The notes: generated from the letters alone by a model not told the origin. A stretch of DNA of 64,000 nt from Streptomyces megasporus (GCF_000718985.1 NZ_JODL01000014.1:1-64000), one strand, 5' to 3'. Shown: positions 16,810-25,709, numbered from the stretch's first letter. Made by a program: numbers and translations.

Positions 16810-17270
16810 CTACGCGCTCGCCGTCTCCGGGCCTCCCGCCACGGAGTCGCCCCCGAAGCCGGCCTGCCACGCGAGCCGGGCGATACTCAGGCGGCTGTCT
16901 CCGCCCAGCTTGCCGCGAATATTCCGCAGGTGGTCCTTGACCGTGTACCGACTGAGCGAAAGCTCAGTCGCGATCTGCGCGTCGGACCGCCCCTCGGCCA
17001 CATGGAGAAGCACCTCCCGTTCACGCGGGGACAGTTCGGCGAGGAGCCTCCGGGCCGAGGTCCTCTGCTCCCGTCGGCGCGCGGGCTTGAGGTAGGCGTC
17101 CACCACGGGAACGGTCAAGTCCGGACAGAGGGCGAGCGCACCCCCGGCGGCGGCACGCACGGCCCAGGCCAAATGGGCGGACGCGGAGGCGTGACACAGG
17201 ACGCCGTCAGCGCCGTGCAACGGCAACCGCCGCACGGCGGTCCGCGCCCTGACAGATCGGGAAGAGACAG
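16810..17270 (-). pseudogene. Truncated LuxR-type response regulator (receiver domain missing)
   Basis: The reading frame ends in a good LuxR helix-turn-helix (ELSPREREVLLHVAEGRSD, then LSLSRYTVKDHLRNIRGKLG). Before it stands only the last beta-alpha unit of a receiver domain (LHGADGVLCHASASAHLAWAVRAAAGGALAL). The phospho-acceptor half is absent: upstream the same frame runs into antisense of a small secreted-peptide gene and loses resemblance near 17270. No start codon with a ribosome site lies at the junction; the nearest in-frame ATG is at 17475 inside that peptide gene. I read this as a remnant whose 5' half was lost, possibly when the neighbouring peptide locus moved in. A short translated DNA-binding protein cannot be excluded. 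Confidence 0.6.
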
Positions 17271-17634
17271 CTGAGCAGCACAAGGAAGCGCCGTATCGTC
17301 CCGAGTGTCCTCGGCGTGGCCATGCGTGGCCATGCTGGCCGGCAGTTCTCCGGCGTTCGCCCTCTCCGCGGAGACCGACGGAGCCAGGGCCAGCACCAAG
17401 AAGGCGGAGGGCTACAAGTACATCCGGGTCTACGACACCAAGGGCGACAGCGACTCGGTGTACGGCCTTTACCATCGTCAGGCCAGCCCCTCGACCGAGC
17501 GTGCGCTCCACAACAAGAGCGGTTCCGGAACACACGCCACGAGCGGCACCGGCAGCAAGATCCTCGACCAGAAGGCCTGCGTTTCGCTGGACTTCCAGCC
17601 CGACAGGTGTTCGGGGAAGGTCTCCAACCCGTAA
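17271..17634 (+). pseudogene. Small secreted peptide precursor, frameshifted by a 10-bp duplication
   Basis: Downstream of the duplication the frame encodes a secretable product: AMLAGSSPAFA is the end of a signal peptide, followed by about 80 polar residues with SVYGLYHRQASPSTERALHN and two cysteines. Upstream, a different frame encodes the matching start of the signal (SSTRKRRIVPSVLGVAM). The two frames are separated by a tandem copy of CGTGGCCATG (17315-17334); removing one copy joins them perfectly. The expected start is a CTG at 17271 after GGGAAGAGACAG, where homologs would probably use ATG. The pattern of Tyr, His and Asn residues resembles lactococcin-972-type bacteriocins, and an ABC exporter or immunity pair follows. 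The family assignment is tentative. Confidence 0.55.
17315..17334. repeat. 10-bp tandem duplication inside the signal-peptide coding region
   Basis: Two adjacent copies of CGTGGCCATG. The duplication shifts the frame between the n-region and the hydrophobic core of the secreted-peptide signal sequence. Confidence 0.9.
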
Positions 17635-17664
17635 GCACGGGGAGCCCTTCACGGGGGTTCCGCA

Positions 17665-17691
17665 GCGGGGCGGGCCGACGGCCCGCCCCGC
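17665..17691 (+). terminator. Hairpin after the small secreted-peptide gene
   Basis: 12-bp GC stem (17665-17676 with 17680-17691), loop GAC, 30 bases past the peptide stop codon; no T run. Confidence 0.6.
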
Positions 17692-17700
17692 CGACCGAGC

Positions 17701-17738
17701 CCGTACGAACGTCGCCCGGCCTGGTGACGTTCGTACGG
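17701..17738. promoter_or_regulatory. Perfect inverted repeat overlapping the ribosome site of the ABC genes
   Basis: CCGTACGAACGTC (17701-17713) and its exact complement (17726-17738) flank a 12-base spacer. The right arm runs into GGGGAG, the likely ribosome site of the ABC ATPase gene. It could be a repressor operator or an RNA hairpin limiting translation. Confidence 0.65.
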
Positions 17739-17754
17739 GGAGATGGGAAAGGCG

Positions 17755-18474
17755 ATGGAAACCGACCGGATCGTGCTGTCGGTATCGGACGTACGCTACG
17801 AGATCGCGGGACGCTTACTGCTCGACGGGCTGGACCTCTCCGTCGGGGCCGGTGAGTCCGTCGCGATCACCGGTCCGAGCGGCAGTGGGAAGAGCACTCT
17901 GCTGATGTGCCTGCTGGGCCTGGTGAGACCGCAGGGCGGGCGAATCGTGGTCGCCGGCGTCGACATCACGCGGTTACGCGAGCGCGCGCTGAACCGGCAC
18001 CGACGGGACCACATGGGCATGGTTTTCCAGTTCGGCGAACTCCTGCCTGAACTGACCCCGTTGGAGAACACCGCCCTCGCGGCGCTGCTGTCCGGGGTCC
18101 CTCGCCGCACGGCGTACGCGGACGCCGAGGAGTTGCTGACCACGCTGGGCGTCCCGCTGGGCGGCACCCCGACGGCGGAACTGTCCGGCGGCGAGCGGCA
18201 ACGCACCGCGGTGGCACGTGCACTGATCAATCGGCCTTCCCTGGTCCTGGCCGACGAACCGACCGGGGCGCTGGACGGCAGCACACGGGACGAGGTGGCG
18301 CGGATGCTCTTCTCGGTGCCGCGGCAGTGGGGCTGCGGCCTCGTGGTCGTCACCCACGATCCCGCCATCGCAGGGCGTTCCGACCGGCACCTGCACCTGA
18401 GTCGGGGACGCTTGAACGACGCGGGCACCGCGCTCCCCGGCACCGGAAGCACGGCTGGGGGAGCGATCCGATGA
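17755..18474 (+). CDS. ABC transporter ATP-binding subunit (MacB/LolD-like)
   Basis: ATPase subunit, 239 residues, driving the FtsX-type permease encoded next. Walker A GPSGSGKST is at 40-48, signature LSGGERQR at 143-150, Walker B LVLADE at 163-168 and the H-loop in VVVTHD. The length and sequence fit the MacB/LolD group, which moves peptides or lipoproteins or performs mechanotransmission rather than import. The ATG at 17755 lies 12 bases after GGGGAG; the ATG at 17743 touches that site directly and is less likely. The stop overlaps the permease start by 4 bases. Located downstream of a small secreted-peptide gene, it may be its exporter or immunity partner. Confidence 0.9.
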   Translation: METDRIVLSVSDVRYEIAGRLLLDGLDLSVGAGESVAITGPSGSGKSTLLMCLLGLVRPQGGRIVVAGVDITRLRERALNRHRRDHMGMVFQFGELLPELTPLENTALAALLSGVPRRTAYADAEELLTTLGVPLGGTPTAELSGGERQRTAVARALINRPSLVLADEPTGALDGSTRDEVARMLFSVPRQWGCGLVVVTHDPAIAGRSDRHLHLSRGRLNDAGTALPGTGSTAGGAIR

Positions 18475-20642
18475 ACATGCTCGCCACCTATGTGCGCCTG
18501 TTCGCGATAGGCCGTGCGGCGGGAAGGGGTTCGGAGGGGCACGGCCTGCGCTTCACGTCCCTGCTGTGCGCGACGTTCGCCCTGGCTCTCGCCGCCGCCG
18601 TGCTGGTCGCCGGTTTCGCCGTCTACGACGGTCGCGAACTGCGCGGCTCCGCCCGCGCGCCGCAGTACGTCGGCGTGGCGGACCCGGACCGGGCGCCACT
18701 GCTCGTACAGGTCGCCTACGACGACGTGGGCGGCGCCCAGCGGTCGATCGTCTTCGTCGACCCACGGGGTGGCGGTGTCGCCCCGCCACCGGGGGTGGAG
18801 CGGTGGCCCGCGCCCGGCGAGGCGGTGTTGTCCAAGGCGCTGCGCGCGGACCTCGTCCGGGAAGACTCCCTCGACAGGTACGGGAAGCCGGTCGGATCCA
18901 TCTCCGAAGCAGGGCTCGAGGTACCGGGGGAACGGTTGGCGTACGTACGTCCCGCGTCCGGTCTCCTCGACCCCGGCAACATGACCACGGCGGCGGGGTT
19001 CGGCGCGGACGAGCGGTCCGTCTTCGGCGACCGGGAGTCTCTCCCGCCGCTGTCCGCCTTCACCTTCCTGGTGGTGGGGATGCTGCTGTTCCCCGCGGCC
19101 GTCCTCGTGGTCGTCGCCGCCCGTTCGGGTGCGGCGGGACGGGACCGCCGGGTCGCGCTGCTGCGCGCCCTGGGCGCGGGAACACGCGCTCGGGTCGTGG
19201 TCAACGTCGGCGAGGCGGCCCTTCCGGTGGCACTCGGCGCGAGTGCGGCGGCTGTCGTCGTGAGCCTGGCTCTGCCGTCCAACCTCACCGTGCCCGTCGT
19301 GGACTTCGTCCTGCCCGCCACCGACCTGCGCCGTTGGGCTCCCGCCCTCTTCGCGGCGGTCCTCGCCGCGGCGCTCGCCGTGCCGGCCGCGGTGACGTTG
19401 CTGCACCGTACCGGTCGAGCGGGGCATGGCACCCGCCCCCGGGCCCGGAATCGCTTCACCTCCCGCCGAATGGCCTGGTCGTGCCCAGTGTTCCTGCTCG
19501 TCGCCACACGCGGTCCGGACCTGCTGACGGGCGGCGGCTCGCTGTGGTTCCTCGTCTACGTGTGCGGTGTGGTGGGTACCCTGGCCACCCTGCCCGCACT
19601 GATCGCCGCCGGTGTCTCGGCGCTTGGGCGCCTGCTGGTCCGGCTGGGCAACCGGCACGGCCGGCCGGGGGCACTGATCGCCGGCCGCCGGGCAGTCGCC
19701 CAGCCGGGGGTCACCGCCCGGCTGGTGGCCAGTGTGGTCGTCGCCATCGGTCTGGTCACTCAGATCCAGCTGAACACGAGTCTGCTCAACGACGCGATGA
19801 TCGCCGCCAAGGCCACGCACGAGCGGATCGGCGATTCCATGCTGACCGTGAGCTCGGCTGCCGACCAGCGGCAGAACAGGGCGTTTCTGCGGGATCTGCC
19901 CGAGGGCGCCCAGGGGCTCGCCTTGGAGGTCGAATCCTCCGACAACCGTTCGATCGCCCTCTACGGCGACTGCGCCGCCTTGCGGGCACTGAACGCCCCG
20001 TGCGGCACGAGTACCGCTGATCCGGCCGACCCGCGCCTCCAGGAACTGACCGCCTGGTTCGGTGGCGGTGCGGCGGACGTGACTCTGCACCGTGCCGACC
20101 CGCCGGAGCGCCTGGCCCGGGAGGCCGAACGGCTTCTGATCGTCCGTGACGGCGGCGGCGACCTGCCGGTCGGCGAGGTGAAGGAGGCCGCCTTCCGGAA
20201 CCTGCCGGCTCCCCAGGTCATGGTGGTCGCCGGGGAGTGGCTGTTCGGGGCGGCCGAGCTCCGCGATCCCGCCGCGTGGACACTGTTCCTCGGTGTCATC
20301 GGAGTGGGGCTGCTCGCTTTCGCCGCGGCAGCGAACAATCTGGGCGACTTCCTCCGCTTCGGCCGCGCCCTCGCGCCCCTCAGCGTGCTGGTCGGCCACC
20401 GCGGCGTCTTCTACGCCGGCGCGGTGTGGGCGATCCTGGTGCCGCTGGCCGCGGCCGGCGCCGTCGGCGTCCTGGTCTCCCTGTGGCTCGCCGCCCCGAT
20501 GACCGCGAAGGGCGCCGTCCTCACCTGGTCCTTCCTGGCCTCGCTTCTGGTCCTCGCCCAGATCCTCGCCGTCCTCTTCTGGTGGTGGGGTTCCCGTTCC
20601 ACCGCCGCCCAGGCCGCCGGCTGGCGCCCCACCGCCGACTGA
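18471..20642 (+). CDS. FtsX-like ABC transporter permease
   Basis: Membrane subunit of 723 residues paired with the preceding ATPase. One helix near residues 28-50 is followed by a roughly 150-residue extracellular domain, then a cluster of helices (about 195-450), a second extracellular domain and three C-terminal helices ending near 710. This two-block architecture is typical of large actinobacterial FtsX-domain permeases. The ATG overlaps the ATPase stop codon (ATGA), so translation is coupled. The transported molecule is not known; neighbouring small secreted-peptide gene suggests peptide export or self-protection. No regulator other than the truncated LuxR gene is adjacent. Confidence 0.85.
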   Translation: MNMLATYVRLFAIGRAAGRGSEGHGLRFTSLLCATFALALAAAVLVAGFAVYDGRELRGSARAPQYVGVADPDRAPLLVQVAYDDVGGAQRSIVFVDPRGGGVAPPPGVERWPAPGEAVLSKALRADLVREDSLDRYGKPVGSISEAGLEVPGERLAYVRPASGLLDPGNMTTAAGFGADERSVFGDRESLPPLSAFTFLVVGMLLFPAAVLVVVAARSGAAGRDRRVALLRALGAGTRARVVVNVGEAALPVALGASAAAVVVSLALPSNLTVPVVDFVLPATDLRRWAPALFAAVLAAALAVPAAVTLLHRTGRAGHGTRPRARNRFTSRRMAWSCPVFLLVATRGPDLLTGGGSLWFLVYVCGVVGTLATLPALIAAGVSALGRLLVRLGNRHGRPGALIAGRRAVAQPGVTARLVASVVVAIGLVTQIQLNTSLLNDAMIAAKATHERIGDSMLTVSSAADQRQNRAFLRDLPEGAQGLALEVESSDNRSIALYGDCAALRALNAPCGTSTADPADPRLQELTAWFGGGAADVTLHRADPPERLAREAERLLIVRDGGGDLPVGEVKEAAFRNLPAPQVMVVAGEWLFGAAELRDPAAWTLFLGVIGVGLLAFAAAANNLGDFLRFGRALAPLSVLVGHRGVFYAGAVWAILVPLAAAGAVGVLVSLWLAAPMTAKGAVLTWSFLASLLVLAQILAVLFWWWGSRSTAAQAAGWRPTAD

Positions 20643-21147
20643 CCGGTGACGCCGGCGCGCCGTGGCCGGAGCGTCCGCCGGTGCCGCGCGGGTCTGCCGG
20701 GCGCCGCCCGAAGCCGTTCCCAGCGTGAGCGCCGGTGCCGTGACGGTCGGAACACCCACCGGTGTCCGGCGCTTGCCCCGCACGCCCCTCCCCCCTCGAC
20801 TCGTCCGCACGATGACGGCCGACCCTTCAGCAGGGCGCCGGGGCGTGCACGGGCTCTCACGCCGCCGGATCTCGGCGGAGGCGACCGTGGTCCGTCTCCT
20901 GCCGGCGGGCGCCGGCGTCGGATTCGGCCTGGCGGTCGGTGCTCCGCGCTTCACGCGCCGGGTGACCGCCTTGTCGGGAGCCGTGGCGCTCACCGCTTTC
21001 GGACTCTTCCTCTCCCAACCACTGCCTGGGACTCGGCATGGGAGGCATGGAACGGGTCGCGGCGTTCCCGCTCCCGCTGTGGACGCTCTCCGTCGGCGTC
21101 CTCGGCCCGCTCCGCCCGCTCGGACCGGCCCGTCCGGAGCCCGCGGG
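20643..21147 (+). pseudogene. Decayed membrane-protein gene (possibly DUF998) in a 500-base gap
   Basis: No intact gene fills this gap. About 20870-21010 one plus-strand frame reads hydrophobic ([18 protein letters not shown], then [12 protein letters not shown]), and from about 21022 the next frame reads [20 protein letters not shown], which resembles the end of a DUF998 membrane protein. A frameshift near 21015 and lack of a start and ribosome site suggest decay. The first 200 bases show nothing recognisable. The remnant's last codons run into the 3' end of catR on the other strand. Confidence 0.35.
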
Positions 21148-21564
21148 TCAGTGGGGCGAGCAGCCGGGACAGGCGCCCCGGTAGGTGATCTCCGCGTCGC
21201 GGAGGGTGAAGCCGTAGCGCTCGGAGGCGGGGAGGTCGGAGATCGGGTCGCCCGTCGGGTGCACGTCCCGGATCGCGCCGCAGTGGTCGCAGACCAGGTG
21301 GTGGTGGGGCCGGTGCGCGTTCGGGTCGTACGTCTTGGCGCGCTTGACCGATGTGACCTCGGTCACTTCTCCGAGTGCGACCAGCTCGCCGAGCGTGTTG
21401 TAGACCGTGGCCCGAGAGATCTCCGGGAGCCTCGCGACGGCGCGCGCGTGGACTTCGTCGGCGGTCAGATGAACGTGCTCACCTGCGAGGACCTCGGCCA
21501 CGACACGTCGTTGCGCGGTCATTCGCCAGCCACGTTCACGCAGACGTTCCAGAAGGTCACTCAT
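21148..21564 (-). CDS. catR: Fur-family peroxide-responsive repressor (CatR-like)
   Basis: Fur/PerR-type metalloregulator of 138 residues, the size of Streptomyces CatR, which represses catalase until oxidised by peroxide. The N-terminal winged helix includes [12 protein letters not shown] and [11 protein letters not shown]. The metal-binding part has [13 protein letters not shown] and the C-terminal CPGC, giving two CxxC pairs for structural zinc. The ATG at 21564 is chosen over one 5 codons upstream because it gives the family N-terminus; neither has a good ribosome site, suggesting a leaderless message. Divergent from the catalase gene, which matches the catR-catA arrangement. Confidence 0.9.
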   Translation of the reverse strand: MSDLLERLRERGWRMTAQRRVVAEVLAGEHVHLTADEVHARAVARLPEISRATVYNTLGELVALGEVTEVTSVKRAKTYDPNAHRPHHHLVCDHCGAIRDVHPTGDPISDLPASERYGFTLRDAEITYRGACPGCSPH

Positions 21565-21599
21565 GGCAAGCCGACCCAACTCTCGATGAAACCCGCTCC

Positions 21600-21660
21600 G
21601 ATGGAGTATGACTTTGGAGCGGCAACTGACTTAGACAAAGTCTATTGTAGGATGAAGTTC
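21600..21660. promoter_or_regulatory. Shared catR/catA control region with a CatR/Fur-type box
   Basis: This AT-rich stretch between the divergent genes contains GACTT-AGACA-AAGTC (21628-21642), an inverted repeat suitable for a Fur-family dimer, flanked by TATTG and ATGACTTTGG. CatR is expected to bind here and repress both genes. Exact operator limits are uncertain. Confidence 0.6.
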
Positions 21661-21819
21661 ACGGATCACGGCACCGCACACCCATCGGACCTGGTCCGCC
21701 GTGACCGCGGGGACGCCGTCGACCCGCACTGCGCCACAGACGCCTCACCGCGTTCGTCTGTGTCCGCAGCCGTGAGACCCCAGGGCCTCGGCCCCGCTCG
21801 CTTTGAAGGAGAGACCGCC

Positions 21820-23280
21820 TTGACCGACTCGATCGACACCCCGGCGACGCTGGAGAACGGCGCGCCGGCCGTCAGCAACCGCAACTCGCTCAGCCTCGGC
21901 AGCAACGGCCCGCTGCTGCTGCACGACGTGCACCTGGTCGAGACCCTCGCGCACTTCAACCGCGAGCGCGTGCCGGAGCGCAACCCGCACGCCAAGGGCG
22001 GCGGCGCCTTCGGTGTCTTCGAGACCACCGAGGACGTCTCCCGCTACACCAAGGCGGCCGTCTTCCAGCAGGGCGCCACGACCGAGATGCTCGCCCGGTT
22101 CTCCACCGTGGCCGGCGAGCAGGGTTCGCCCGACACCTGGCGCGACGTCCGCGGTTTCGCCCTGAAGTTCTACACCTCCGAGGGCAACTACGACATCGTC
22201 GGCAACAACACGCCGGTCTTCTTCGTGCGCGACCCCATGAAGTTCCCGAACTTCATCCGGTCCCAGAAGCGCATGCCGCACACCGGTCTGCGCGACAACA
22301 CCATGCAGTGGGACTTCTGGACGTCGAACCCCGAGTCCGCCCACCAGGTGACCTACCTCATGGGTGAGCGCGGTCTTCCCGCGACCTGGCGCCACATGAA
22401 CGGCTACGGCTCCCACACCTACATGTGGATCAACGCCGAGGGCGAGAAGTTCTGGGTCAAGTACCACTTCATCTCCGACCAGGGCCTCGAGTTCCTGTCG
22501 AACGAGGAGGCCGAGCGCCTCGCGGGCACGGACGCGGAGTACCACCGCCGCGACCTGTTCGACGCGATCGAGCGCGACGAGTTCCCGAGCTGGACCCTCC
22601 ACGTCCAGGTCATGCCGTACGCGGACGCCAAGGACTACCGCTTCAACCCGTTCGACCTGACCAAGGTGTGGCCGCACGCGGACTACCCGCTGATCAAGGT
22701 CGGCAAGATGACGCTGAACCGGAACCCGGAGAACTTCTTCGCCGAGATCGAGCAGGCGGCCTTCGCGCCGTCGAACCTCGTCCCGGGCATCGGCGTCTCC
22801 CCCGACAAGATGCTGCTCGGCCGCGTCTTCGCCTACGCGGACGCCCAGCGCGCCCGGATCGGCACCAACTACTTCCAGTTGCCGGTCAACCGCCCGAAGG
22901 TGAAGGTCAACTCCTACACCTTCGACGGCAACATGACGTTCGAGCACACCGGCAAGACCCCGGTGTACGCCCCGAACTCCTTCGGTCGCCCGTACGCCGA
23001 CGAGACCGGCCCGGTCGAGGACGGCTGGGAGGCCGACGGCGAGATGGTGCGCAGCGCCTACGCGCTGCACGCCGAGGACGACGACTTCACGCAGCCCGGC
23101 ACGCTGGTCCGCGAGGTCTTCGACGACGCCCAGCGCGACCGCTTCGTCGAGACCGTCGCCGGTGCCCTCGCCCCGGTGCAGGAGCCGGTTCTCTCCCGTG
23201 CCTTTGAGTACTGGAAGAACGTCGACGCCACCATCGGCGAGCGCATCGAGCAGGCCACCAAGGAGGCCCAGGCGAAGTGA
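21820..23280 (+). CDS. katA: Monofunctional heme catalase
   Basis: Small-subunit (clade 3) catalase, 486 residues, splitting hydrogen peroxide in the cytosol. The catalytic histidine is H57 in [11 protein letters not shown], the distal asparagine N130 in GNNTPVFF, and the proximal heme tyrosine Y339 in RVFAY with R335. The start is a TTG at 21820 with GAAGGAG 7 bases upstream; the family N-terminus begins shortly after. Divergent catR and the intervening box imply peroxide induction. The Streptomyces coelicolor equivalent is called catA. A strong terminator follows. Nothing atypical. Confidence 0.96.
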   Translation: MTDSIDTPATLENGAPAVSNRNSLSLGSNGPLLLHDVHLVETLAHFNRERVPERNPHAKGGGAFGVFETTEDVSRYTKAAVFQQGATTEMLARFSTVAGEQGSPDTWRDVRGFALKFYTSEGNYDIVGNNTPVFFVRDPMKFPNFIRSQKRMPHTGLRDNTMQWDFWTSNPESAHQVTYLMGERGLPATWRHMNGYGSHTYMWINAEGEKFWVKYHFISDQGLEFLSNEEAERLAGTDAEYHRRDLFDAIERDEFPSWTLHVQVMPYADAKDYRFNPFDLTKVWPHADYPLIKVGKMTLNRNPENFFAEIEQAAFAPSNLVPGIGVSPDKMLLGRVFAYADAQRARIGTNYFQLPVNRPKVKVNSYTFDGNMTFEHTGKTPVYAPNSFGRPYADETGPVEDGWEADGEMVRSAYALHAEDDDFTQPGTLVREVFDDAQRDRFVETVAGALAPVQEPVLSRAFEYWKNVDATIGERIEQATKEAQAK

Positions 23281-23314
23281 CCTTCGCCCGCCACCGGTCG
23301 TGACGGCCGATCGT

Positions 23315-23353
23315 GACAGGAGCCCGGCCCCCTCGCGGGGCCGGGCTCCTGTC
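23315..23353 (+). terminator. Terminator of the catalase gene
   Basis: Perfect 17-bp stem (23315-23331 with 23337-23353), loop CTCGC. It lies between catalase and the convergent aminotransferase gene and may serve both. Confidence 0.88.
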
Positions 23354-23411
23354 GTCGGGCCCGCCGTCGCTCCTGCCGTCGGGTCGCGTCCTCCCGGCCC
23401 GCCGCCGGTCG

Positions 23412-24191
23412 TCAGATCGGGTCGCCGGGCAGGGCCGTGTACCGGTCGCGGAGTTCGTCGATCAGCGGATGGGAGTCCGGAAGGACGAGGTCGTCCAGGG
23501 CCGCGACGGGGCGGACGCCCACGACGGCGTTGGTGGCGAAGGCCGCGTCGAACCGGGCCGCGTCGGCGAGGGTCACCGGGGCCGTGGTCGAGTCGTCGTG
23601 GAGCCGCTGGAGCAGCCGCATGGTGACTCCCTCCAGGCAGTCCGCCTCGGGCCAGACCACCCGATCGCCCTCGATGAAGCCGATGTTCCAGGTGCCGCCC
23701 TCGCGGACACGTCCCCGCCCGTCGACGAAGAGCACGTCGTCGAAGCCGGCGCGGCGGGCCTCGCGGCGGTGGCGCAGGGAGCCGAACAGGCCGGTGTTCT
23801 TCACCTCGGGCATGTCCCGGGTGTGGGTGACGGTGCGGACCCGCAGCGGCGTCGACGGCCCGTCCACGGCGGGGGACGTCGTCACCAGGACGTGGGGGCG
23901 GGCGTCCGGTTCGATGCGGGCCGGGCTGAGCGCCGGGTCGAAGACGGTCACCCGCGCCACGCAGGAGCCCTCGCGGGGCACGGTGCGGCGGATGTGCTCC
24001 CGGACGCGTTCGGGGTCGAGGCGGGTGTCGAACACCGCCCGGCAGTCGCGCACCAGCCGGTCCAGGTGCAGGGACAGCCCCCGCACCCGGCCCCGTTCGA
24101 CACGCATCGACGTGAAGTGCCCGTAGTTGGTCAGGGCCAGCGCCTGGAGGGCGTCGCCCAGGCCGACCGGTTCACCGCCGTGTTCCGTCAT
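23412..24191 (-). CDS. Class IV PLP-dependent aminotransferase-like protein
   Basis: Fold-type IV PLP enzyme of 259 residues, related to branched-chain aminotransferase and aminodeoxychorismate lyase. The probable PLP lysine is K131 in MPEVKNTG, and E164-GGTWNI matches the conserved E-x-G/S-x-N region that contacts the cofactor phosphate. FDDVLFVDGRGRV is the usual strand before it. The ATG at 24191 gives a family-length protein; an upstream frame extension is Ala/Arg-rich and unlikely. It stands alone and convergent to catalase. Substrate cannot be assigned; these stand-alone genes are common in streptomycetes. Confidence 0.82.
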   Translation of the reverse strand: MTEHGGEPVGLGDALQALALTNYGHFTSMRVERGRVRGLSLHLDRLVRDCRAVFDTRLDPERVREHIRRTVPREGSCVARVTVFDPALSPARIEPDARPHVLVTTSPAVDGPSTPLRVRTVTHTRDMPEVKNTGLFGSLRHRREARRAGFDDVLFVDGRGRVREGGTWNIGFIEGDRVVWPEADCLEGVTMRLLQRLHDDSTTAPVTLADAARFDAAFATNAVVGVRPVAALDDLVLPDSHPLIDELRDRYTALPGDPI

Positions 24192-24365
24192 GCGCCCAAG
24201 CCTGGCACGTCCGCACCGGGCGGGTCCGGCGAACGCCGGTGGGCGGGCCGCCACCGTCTCTCACGGCGTCTCCCACGGCGGTTCTCCGGCCCTCCGACTC
24301 ACTCCCCAAATCCCGGCGGAGGACGCGGACGCCGTGCCCGGCTCGGTGGCGGAGGGTCGCCCGGC

Positions 24366-25709
24366 TCAGCCCTCGTCCGGCTCCTCCGTCCAGCCGTCCG
24401 CCCCCAGCGGGTACATGTACGTGGGGCGCCCCTCGGCGCCGCTGGTGCGGAACGGCCTGCCCCGGTCGTCGACGCGGAGCGTCCCGCGGCGGTCGCCGCT
24501 GGACCACTCCAACTCCAGGTACCAGTCGACGTCGTGGGCGTCGGTGCTCGCGGTGACGTAGAGGACCTCCGGGTCGCTCTCGCTCACCTTGTAGGGGAAG
24601 TCCCGTTGGTCGGCGCCGGGTTCGGCGTCCGGGCGGCCCTCGTCCAAGTCCACGGTGAAGTGCCGGGTGGAGACACCGCCGCCGCAGCCGACGCCCGTCG
24701 CGTAGTTGTTCCACGCGAGGGGGGCCCTCCGGTCGGCCACGCGGACGTGGAGGTCCTTGAGGACGACCGTGTCGTCACCCGTGCCCTGGACGGTCAACTC
24801 CACGTACTGGCTGCCGGAGGAGACCGCTTGGGTGGCCGCCACCCAGCCGGGGGCGTCCGGGGCGAAGGGCGGCGGGGGGACCCTGGAGGGCGGTGCGTCG
24901 ACGAGGTAGTACTGGCTGCACGGGCCCTCCCAGGCGTACGGGCGGACGGAGACGGTCAGCGGGACGCCGCCGCGCGCGGTGCCGTCGGACGGTTCCGTCT
25001 CCCGCCCGCTCCGCGCCGGACCGTCCTCGCCGCCGTCTCCGCCCGGGGAAGGGGCCGGGCTCGCGCCGCCGGTGCGGGAGGCCGACGGGGACGCCGGGCC
25101 GTCCGTCCGCTCCGGCGTGCCCCCGCCGTTCCGGCCGTCTCCGGTCGCGGTGGCGGCGGGTCGCTCCGCCGCCACCTCGTCCCCACCGGTCAGCGGCTGT
25201 ACGGCGAGGGCGGCGGCGCCGGCGACGAGCGCGATGGAGACACCGGCGAGCAGCGCGGTACGGCGCCGGCCACGGGGGAACCGGCGGCGGGAACGGTCGT
25301 CGGCGCTCGGGGCGGGAACGGCCGGCGGCTCGGGAGCGGGGGTGGGCTCCGGAGTGGGTTCCGGGATCGGTTCCGGAGTGGGTCCGGGCTCGGACGCCGG
25401 CTTTGCTGTCCGTCCCGGGGACTCCGGTGCCGTGCGGGCCGAGGGTTTGGCCCTCCGCCCCCGCCGCTCGTCCGCCAGCCGCCACCGTCGGTGGAGTTCC
25501 GCCAGCTCCTCCGGCGTCGCCTTGCAGGCCCGTGCGAACCGCTCCACGGGCGCGTACTCCATGGGCACCGCCTCGCCCTTGCAGTACCGGTGCAGCGTCG
25601 ACGTGCCGATGTGCAGGCGTCTGGAGAGCGTCCCGTAACTCAGCCCCGAACGGTCCTTCACCTCCCGCAGCAACGCCGCGAACTCGGCCGTCTCGTCAGC
25701 CTCCTCCAC
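24366..25709 (-). CDS. Single-pass membrane protein with cytoplasmic XRE domain
   Basis: 447-residue protein with three parts. An XRE-type helix-turn-helix covers about residues 8-65 (LSYGTLSRRLHIGTSTLHRYCKG). A Pro/Glu-rich linker of TPEP repeats runs to about 140, ending in an Arg cluster. One membrane helix lies at 151-172. The extracellular part has a Gly/Pro/Ser-rich stretch, then a globular C-terminal domain (about 250-447) with two cysteines (GPCSQYY and GVGCGGG). This layout suggests transcription control linked to an envelope signal, a type seen in several Streptomyces proteins with no established function. It is transcribed away from a DUF4232 lipoprotein gene. The signal and target genes are unknown. 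Confidence 0.8.
   Translation of the reverse strand: MEEADETAEFAALLREVKDRSGLSYGTLSRRLHIGTSTLHRYCKGEAVPMEYAPVERFARACKATPEELAELHRRWRLADERRGRRAKPSARTAPESPGRTAKPASEPGPTPEPIPEPTPEPTPAPEPPAVPAPSADDRSRRRFPRGRRRTALLAGVSIALVAGAAALAVQPLTGGDEVAAERPAATATGDGRNGGGTPERTDGPASPSASRTGGASPAPSPGGDGGEDGPARSGRETEPSDGTARGGVPLTVSVRPYAWEGPCSQYYLVDAPPSRVPPPPFAPDAPGWVAATQAVSSGSQYVELTVQGTGDDTVVLKDLHVRVADRRAPLAWNNYATGVGCGGGVSTRHFTVDLDEGRPDAEPGADQRDFPYKVSESDPEVLYVTASTDAHDVDWYLELEWSSGDRRGTLRVDDRGRPFRTSGAEGRPTYMYPLGADGWTEEPDEG

Noticed and set aside
17796..20993. 1065-codon minus-strand frame across the ABC transporter
   Set aside because: Composition-driven shadow; the plus strand carries clear Walker motifs and membrane helices.
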